Origin: Candidatus Latescibacterota bacterium
GTDB taxonomy: Bacteria > Latescibacterota > MVCY01
Reading direction: 5' to 3'
DNA: 9,041 nt
NCBI GenBank assembly: GCA_030669445.1
Contig: DAOVDP010000038.1
Location: forward strand, 1 to 9,041
A program made the translations under genes and the position numbers. Positions 6,206 to 9,041 of this stretch are shown in pieces. Under the pieces are notes generated by a model. It was given only the letters and a program-made list of their open reading frames with translations, made no database searches and was not told where the DNA came from. The number at the start of each line of letters is the position of its first letter. Position 1 is the first letter of the stretch.

Positions 6206-6232
6206 GACAAGCGAAGCTTGTATTGATAGAAT
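6204..6232 (+). promoter_or_regulatory. Near-consensus sigma70 promoter reading towards the discoidin gene
   Basis: TTGACA (6204-6209), a 17-bp spacer and TAGAAT (6227-6232) give a 6/6 and 5/6 match with ideal spacing, the best promoter in the window. A palindrome ACAAGC-GAA-GCTTGT (6207-6221) overlaps the -35 box and spacer and could be an operator. The -10 box lies inside the antisense transposase remnant. The next plus-strand gene starts at 6717, which implies a leader of about 480 nt across the remnant and two repeats. Confidence 0.6.
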
Positions 6233-6608
6233 TACTCACTGGAGAATTGGCTATCTTTTGAGCAATCCTTTTGGGGTCTCCAAAGATAACCTTTGTTTCT
6301 ACTGAAACGATTCTCCCTTTCTTTCTGGTTTTAACAACCTGAGCATAATCTAAGTTGGGGTCTGGCACCCAGGTTTTCTTAGTTGGCCTTCTCCCTTTAC
6401 CCTTGTAGGCCTGGGGAACCTCCTTGCCAAAGGTTTTTAAGATGACCTCAGGATATAAAGGAAGTTCATCTGAAGTAGACAAAGGGATATTGCTGTCACT
6501 GCGTTCTTTGACATCACCCAGGAACTTCTCCGCATCTTTGATAGTGTGTTTGCCAACTGAGAACGAAACTAATACCTTGAGCCTGGGTCGAAAGCGCACC
6601 AAATCCAA
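6213..6608 (-). pseudogene. Remnant of an IS1-like DDE transposase, truncated at both ends
   Basis: The minus-strand frame encodes a clear internal piece of an IS1-type transposase: LKVLVSFSVGKHTIKDAEKF, then IPLSTSDELPLYPEVILKTFGKEVP, and later DYAQVVKTRKKGRIVSVET, KVIFGDPKRIAQ and NSPVSNSINTSF. In intact relatives INTSF is followed by VER(Q/N)N and about 60 more residues, whereas here it breaks into ACQEFFKSF. The part before LKVL, which should carry the first catalytic Asp, is also missing. Only the middle Asp region (TSDE) of the DDE triad survives. It cannot be functional. IS ends and target duplications were not found. The family assignment comes from memory of conserved motifs. Confidence 0.72.
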
Positions 6609-6617
6609 ACATCCCCA

Positions 6618-6650
6618 ATTTGCGAGGAGCGTCAGCGACGAAGCAATCCC
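6618..6650. repeat. Family B repeat, single arm (copy 3)
   Basis: TGCGAGGAGCG, then AGCGACGAAGCAATC, matches the reverse complement of the right arm at 357-388 with few differences. Its partner arm is absent. It abuts the truncated 5' end of the transposase remnant and may mark a deletion or recombination joint. Confidence 0.6.
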
Positions 6651-6660
6651 CTTGTTTCTG

Positions 6661-6686
6661 GTAGGGGCGCACCGGTGTGCGTGCCC
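6661..6686. repeat. GC-rich REP-like hairpin upstream of the discoidin gene
   Basis: GGGC-GCAC (6664-6671) pairs with GTGC and GCCC (6677-6680 and 6683-6686), with a two-base bulge, around CCGG. The sequence GTAGGGGCGCACC...GTGCCC is of a type often dispersed between genes in uncultured bacteria. It differs from the other repeat families here. It ends 17 nt before the ribosome binding site of the gene at 6717. Confidence 0.5.
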
Positions 6687-6703
6687 AAAGTTGGACTCGA
6701 AAA

Positions 6704-6709
6704 GAGGTG
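6704..6709 (+). promoter_or_regulatory. Ribosome binding site of the discoidin gene
   Basis: GAGGTG lies 7 nt before ATG 6717. This site, with the signal peptide that follows, fixes the start of a frame that has no stop in the window. Confidence 0.6.
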
Positions 6710-6716
6710 AGAGTAA

Positions 6717-9041
6717 ATGGGAAGATTGAAATCATACCGTTATTCGCTGGCATTGGGCATATTGCTATGTTTAAGCTCTTTTCTGAGTATTGGCAGTGTG
6801 CGAGCGGGCACTTATCGCATATATCGGAAGTCCCAGTGGGATAAATGGACTTTTCCCAAAGGAGTTGTAAAGCTGGAGGCCGACGGCAGGGTGAGCCTTG
6901 TCCGTCTCCATGCCAGAAAGGACAGCCTGAATGCTTGCCTGAACGCAGATGAGTTTAAGCACTGGAGTATCGCTAAGAAGGACACCGTTACCGGGGGTAT
7001 AAAAGAGGCTCGTTCAAATAGATGGGATGCTGGGAAGATTATAGACGGCGATTACAACACCTACTGGAGTCCTGACCAGGGGGACGATTTGGAGGATTGG
7101 TGGATCGAAGTTGATCTGGGCCGTGCGGTGGCCGCAGCAGAAGTTAGGCTGGTTTTCGCTGACCAAGAGGGCGCCAGGCCATTCAGAGACTTCAGCGTAT
7201 ACAAGTCTGATGGAGCACGGATATATGCAGGTTCTGATATAGTTGAATATACACTTGTAGGGAAAACTACCAGGCCAAATACAAGCTCGGTTGTGAGGTA
7301 TGAGCTTGGCTTCTGCAAGACCGATACTACCCGTGCAGGAGGTGAGGTGACGCGGGCGCTTGACTTTGACCAGGTACAGTACGTTAGAATCATCCTCGAC
7401 TCTAAAAGCGAGAGCCCTGCGCTGGCGGAGTTAGAGGTCTACACGCTGGGTGATAATATTGCCCTGGGGACTGATCAACGCGGGGGGAGTTTGGTGGTTC
7501 ACTGTTATCAGCCGAAGGGCCATCCACTGTACGATGGGGATCTGACCACAAATTGGCTATTTCCGCTCTTGACAGATGAGAATTGGGACAAAGGTAGCGG
7601 TACGGACCCAGATGCAGGGCCATATTTTGAGTGGGACTTAGGTAACCTGTTCTGGCTGAACCAAATCGTGCTCTGGTTTGGGGGGCCCGGCTTTGCTATG
7701 GGTAGATATGGGTCTGCTACTTATGCTGAAGGCTATATCATAGCAACCTCTGATGGGTCGAAGACAACGGAGGGAAAGTTCGATTATGAATTGGTAGCCG
7801 ATGTATGGAACAGGGACATGCCTTATCAGTATAACTTCAGCCACGGGTTTGAACGCCGCAAGGCACGCTACATCTTCTTCCGACACGCCCACGGAACAGG
7901 CAACTGGCGTTCTCGGGGAAGCTCGGGTGCCATGTTGCACCAGATACAAATACTCGGTGAGGGCTATCCCCCAGGTGTGACTTTAACCTCTGACTTTATA
8001 GACCTCGGGAGAACGAAGAATATAACCAGCATAGAATGGGATGCGGATACTCCATCCAGTACAAGGCTCAAGATTCGATCAAGGTCAGGCGACAGGATGG
8101 AGGTTGTGAAACACTGGTATAATCATTGGGGGCAGGAGATTACTGAGGCGGCATACTACAAGTTGCCCCCCCCCATGCGGGGGGAGATCGTAGAGGAGAT
8201 CGTACTGCCGGACTGGAGCTCCTGGAGTCAAGTGTATGACTGGTCGGGGCAGAGCTTTCTTTCTCCCAGTCCCAGGCGCTACACCCAGTTGGAGGTAACT
8301 ATGGTCTCGGATGACCCCGATACCTGCTTGACTCTAAACTCGCTGTCCATCAATTACACCGACCCGTGGATAAAAGGCGTGATGGGCGAGATTACCCCAA
8401 GGGCCGTCCCAGCAGATTTACCCCAGGATTTTGTGTATACGGTTTCCTCGCTTCGGGGGTATGGGGACACCGGATTTGACCGGGTAATGATCAATGTCCC
8501 CTCTCCAGTGGATTCCTCGGACGTTTTCCTCAGGGTGAACGGGGTTTCTGTCCCCCCGAAATCTGTTATCGGGGGCGACGACTCCTTAGTGGTTGATCTT
8601 GCCGAGGTCGTGCAAGCTCATCAGGTGACTATGCGGGAGGGCACCATAAGGAAGGGACTCACCACTTTCGTTGTTCGAGAGGATCTCCTGATCGCAGGCA
8701 GGGATACCTTGGCTTTGTATGGGACCCCTGTGACCATCCAAGGAAGTAGGGTGACCATAGGGAGTACGCGGATAACGGTTCGAGACGGTTCTGTGACCGT
8801 TGCTGATTCAACCCTTTTGTCAGGGACAATAACGCTTGAGGGGGATTCGCTGGTGGTCCACAATGACCCTGTGGAGATCGGGTTCAAATGTCGGTTCAGG
8901 GAAAATTGCACGCTTCTCGATGCGTTTGTAGGCAATTCAGCAAAACCAGGTCTCTGGCAGAGGATCGACCCTGTGCGAAGGGAGGCAACCACTGTTGCCC
9001 TGCCGTCACTGCCAGCCAGCGATGATTTGATCGGCAATCTC
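6717..9041 (+). CDS. Large secreted discoidin-domain (F5/8 type C) surface protein, 3' end outside the window
   Basis: The frame runs 775 codons from ATG 6717 to the window edge without a stop. Residues 1-30 form a signal peptide (MGRLKSYRYSLALGILLCLS, likely cut after VRA). Residues about 95-243 form a discoidin-like domain: WDAGKIIDGDYNTYWSP (103-119), then WWIEVDLG (128-135). A second lies at about 246-416 (LYDGDLTTNWLFP, later YFEWDLGNLFWLNQIVLWFG). These beta-sandwiches usually bind carbohydrate or surface ligands. Residues about 417-550 form another beta-rich unit (SDFIDLGRTKNITSIEWDA). From 557 (GEITPRAVPADLPQ) a third unit starts and is interrupted at about 639-718 by a strand-rich insertion before VEIGFKCRF. 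The composition is GC-rich. A C9 tract at 8166-8174 encodes PPP in frame. No enzyme motif was seen, and the full length is unknown. Confidence 0.85.
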   Translation, partial: MGRLKSYRYSLALGILLCLSSFLSIGSVRAGTYRIYRKSQWDKWTFPKGVVKLEADGRVSLVRLHARKDSLNACLNADEFKHWSIAKKDTVTGGIKEARSNRWDAGKIIDGDYNTYWSPDQGDDLEDWWIEVDLGRAVAAAEVRLVFADQEGARPFRDFSVYKSDGARIYAGSDIVEYTLVGKTTRPNTSSVVRYELGFCKTDTTRAGGEVTRALDFDQVQYVRIILDSKSESPALAELEVYTLGDNIALGTDQRGGSLVVHCYQPKGHPLYDGDLTTNWLFPLLTDENWDKGSGTDPDAGPYFEWDLGNLFWLNQIVLWFGGPGFAMGRYGSATYAEGYIIATSDGSKTTEGKFDYELVADVWNRDMPYQYNFSHGFERRKARYIFFRHAHGTGNWRSRGSSGAMLHQIQILGEGYPPGVTLTSDFIDLGRTKNITSIEWDADTPSSTRLKIRSRSGDRMEVVKHWYNHWGQEITEAAYYKLPPPMRGEIVEEIVLPDWSSWSQVYDWSGQSFLSPSPRRYTQLEVTMVSDDPDTCLTLNSLSINYTDPWIKGVMGEITPRAVPADLPQDFVYTVSSLRGYGDTGFDRVMINVPSPVDSSDVFLRVNGVSVPPKSVIGGDDSLVVDLAEVVQAHQVTMREGTIRKGLTTFVVREDLLIAGRDTLALYGTPVTIQGSRVTIGSTRITVRDGSVTVADSTLLSGTITLEGDSLVVHNDPVEIGFKCRFRENCTLLDAFVGNSAKPGLWQRIDPVRREATTVALPSLPASDDLIGNL

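Noticed and set aside
7061..7949. Several minus-strand frames opposite the discoidin gene
   Set aside because: They are shadows of a GC-rich gene whose plus-strand product shows a signal peptide and discoidin motifs.
8621..9037. 138-codon minus-strand frame at the right end
   Set aside because: It is antisense to the strand-repeat part of the discoidin gene, low in complexity and without family features.

Overview
This is a bacterial window, probably from an uncultured, Gram-negative-type lineage. My best guess is an FCB-like or other candidate-phylum metagenome genome, and that is inference only. The clues are two lipoproteins with lipobox signal peptides, a large secreted protein with discoidin-like domains of a kind common in such genomes, and intergenic spaces packed with several unrelated families of short palindromic repeats. 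Base composition varies visibly: the regulator gene in the middle is AT-rich and the surface-protein gene at the right end is GC-rich.

Left part (1-2683), translation block. The last 32 codons of an upstream gene, tentatively an RNase E/G, are followed by about 400 bp of repeats. Then come rplU (L21), rpmA (L27), rpmE (L31, zinc-binding form, TTG start) and prfA (release factor 1). The rpmE-prfA gap holds an inverted pair of hairpins (REPIN-like). prfA overlaps by 4 nt a small dual-specificity/tyrosine-type phosphatase, where many bacteria carry prmC. A lipoprotein gene follows 45 nt later, so prfA, the phosphatase and the lipoprotein may be co-transcribed.

Middle (3721-5626). A short minus-strand ORF of unknown nature precedes an AT-rich control region and a GntR-type HTH / LacI-type sensor repressor of AraR architecture. 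A good sigma70-like promoter lies in front of it, with one palindrome between -35 and -10 and a second at the expected transcription start. The second closely resembles the AraR operator of Bacillus subtilis, which suggests autoregulation by a sugar-responsive repressor. The 336-bp gap after it contains a degenerate copy of the repeat family seen at 273-420.

Right part (5627-9041). A second small lipoprotein appears to be a distant paralogue of the first. It is followed by a broken IS1-like transposase on the minus strand, which has lost both ends. A near-consensus plus-strand promoter straddles the broken edge of that remnant and points towards the last gene, about 480 bp away. That gene is open to the window edge (775 codons visible) and encodes a secreted multidomain protein with two discoidin (F5/8 type C)-like domains, further beta-rich domains and an unusual beta-strand-repeat insertion. 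The two lipoproteins, the sugar-type regulator and the discoidin protein could form a regulated surface module, but only proximity and protein type support this. No rRNA, tRNA or CRISPR array was seen.
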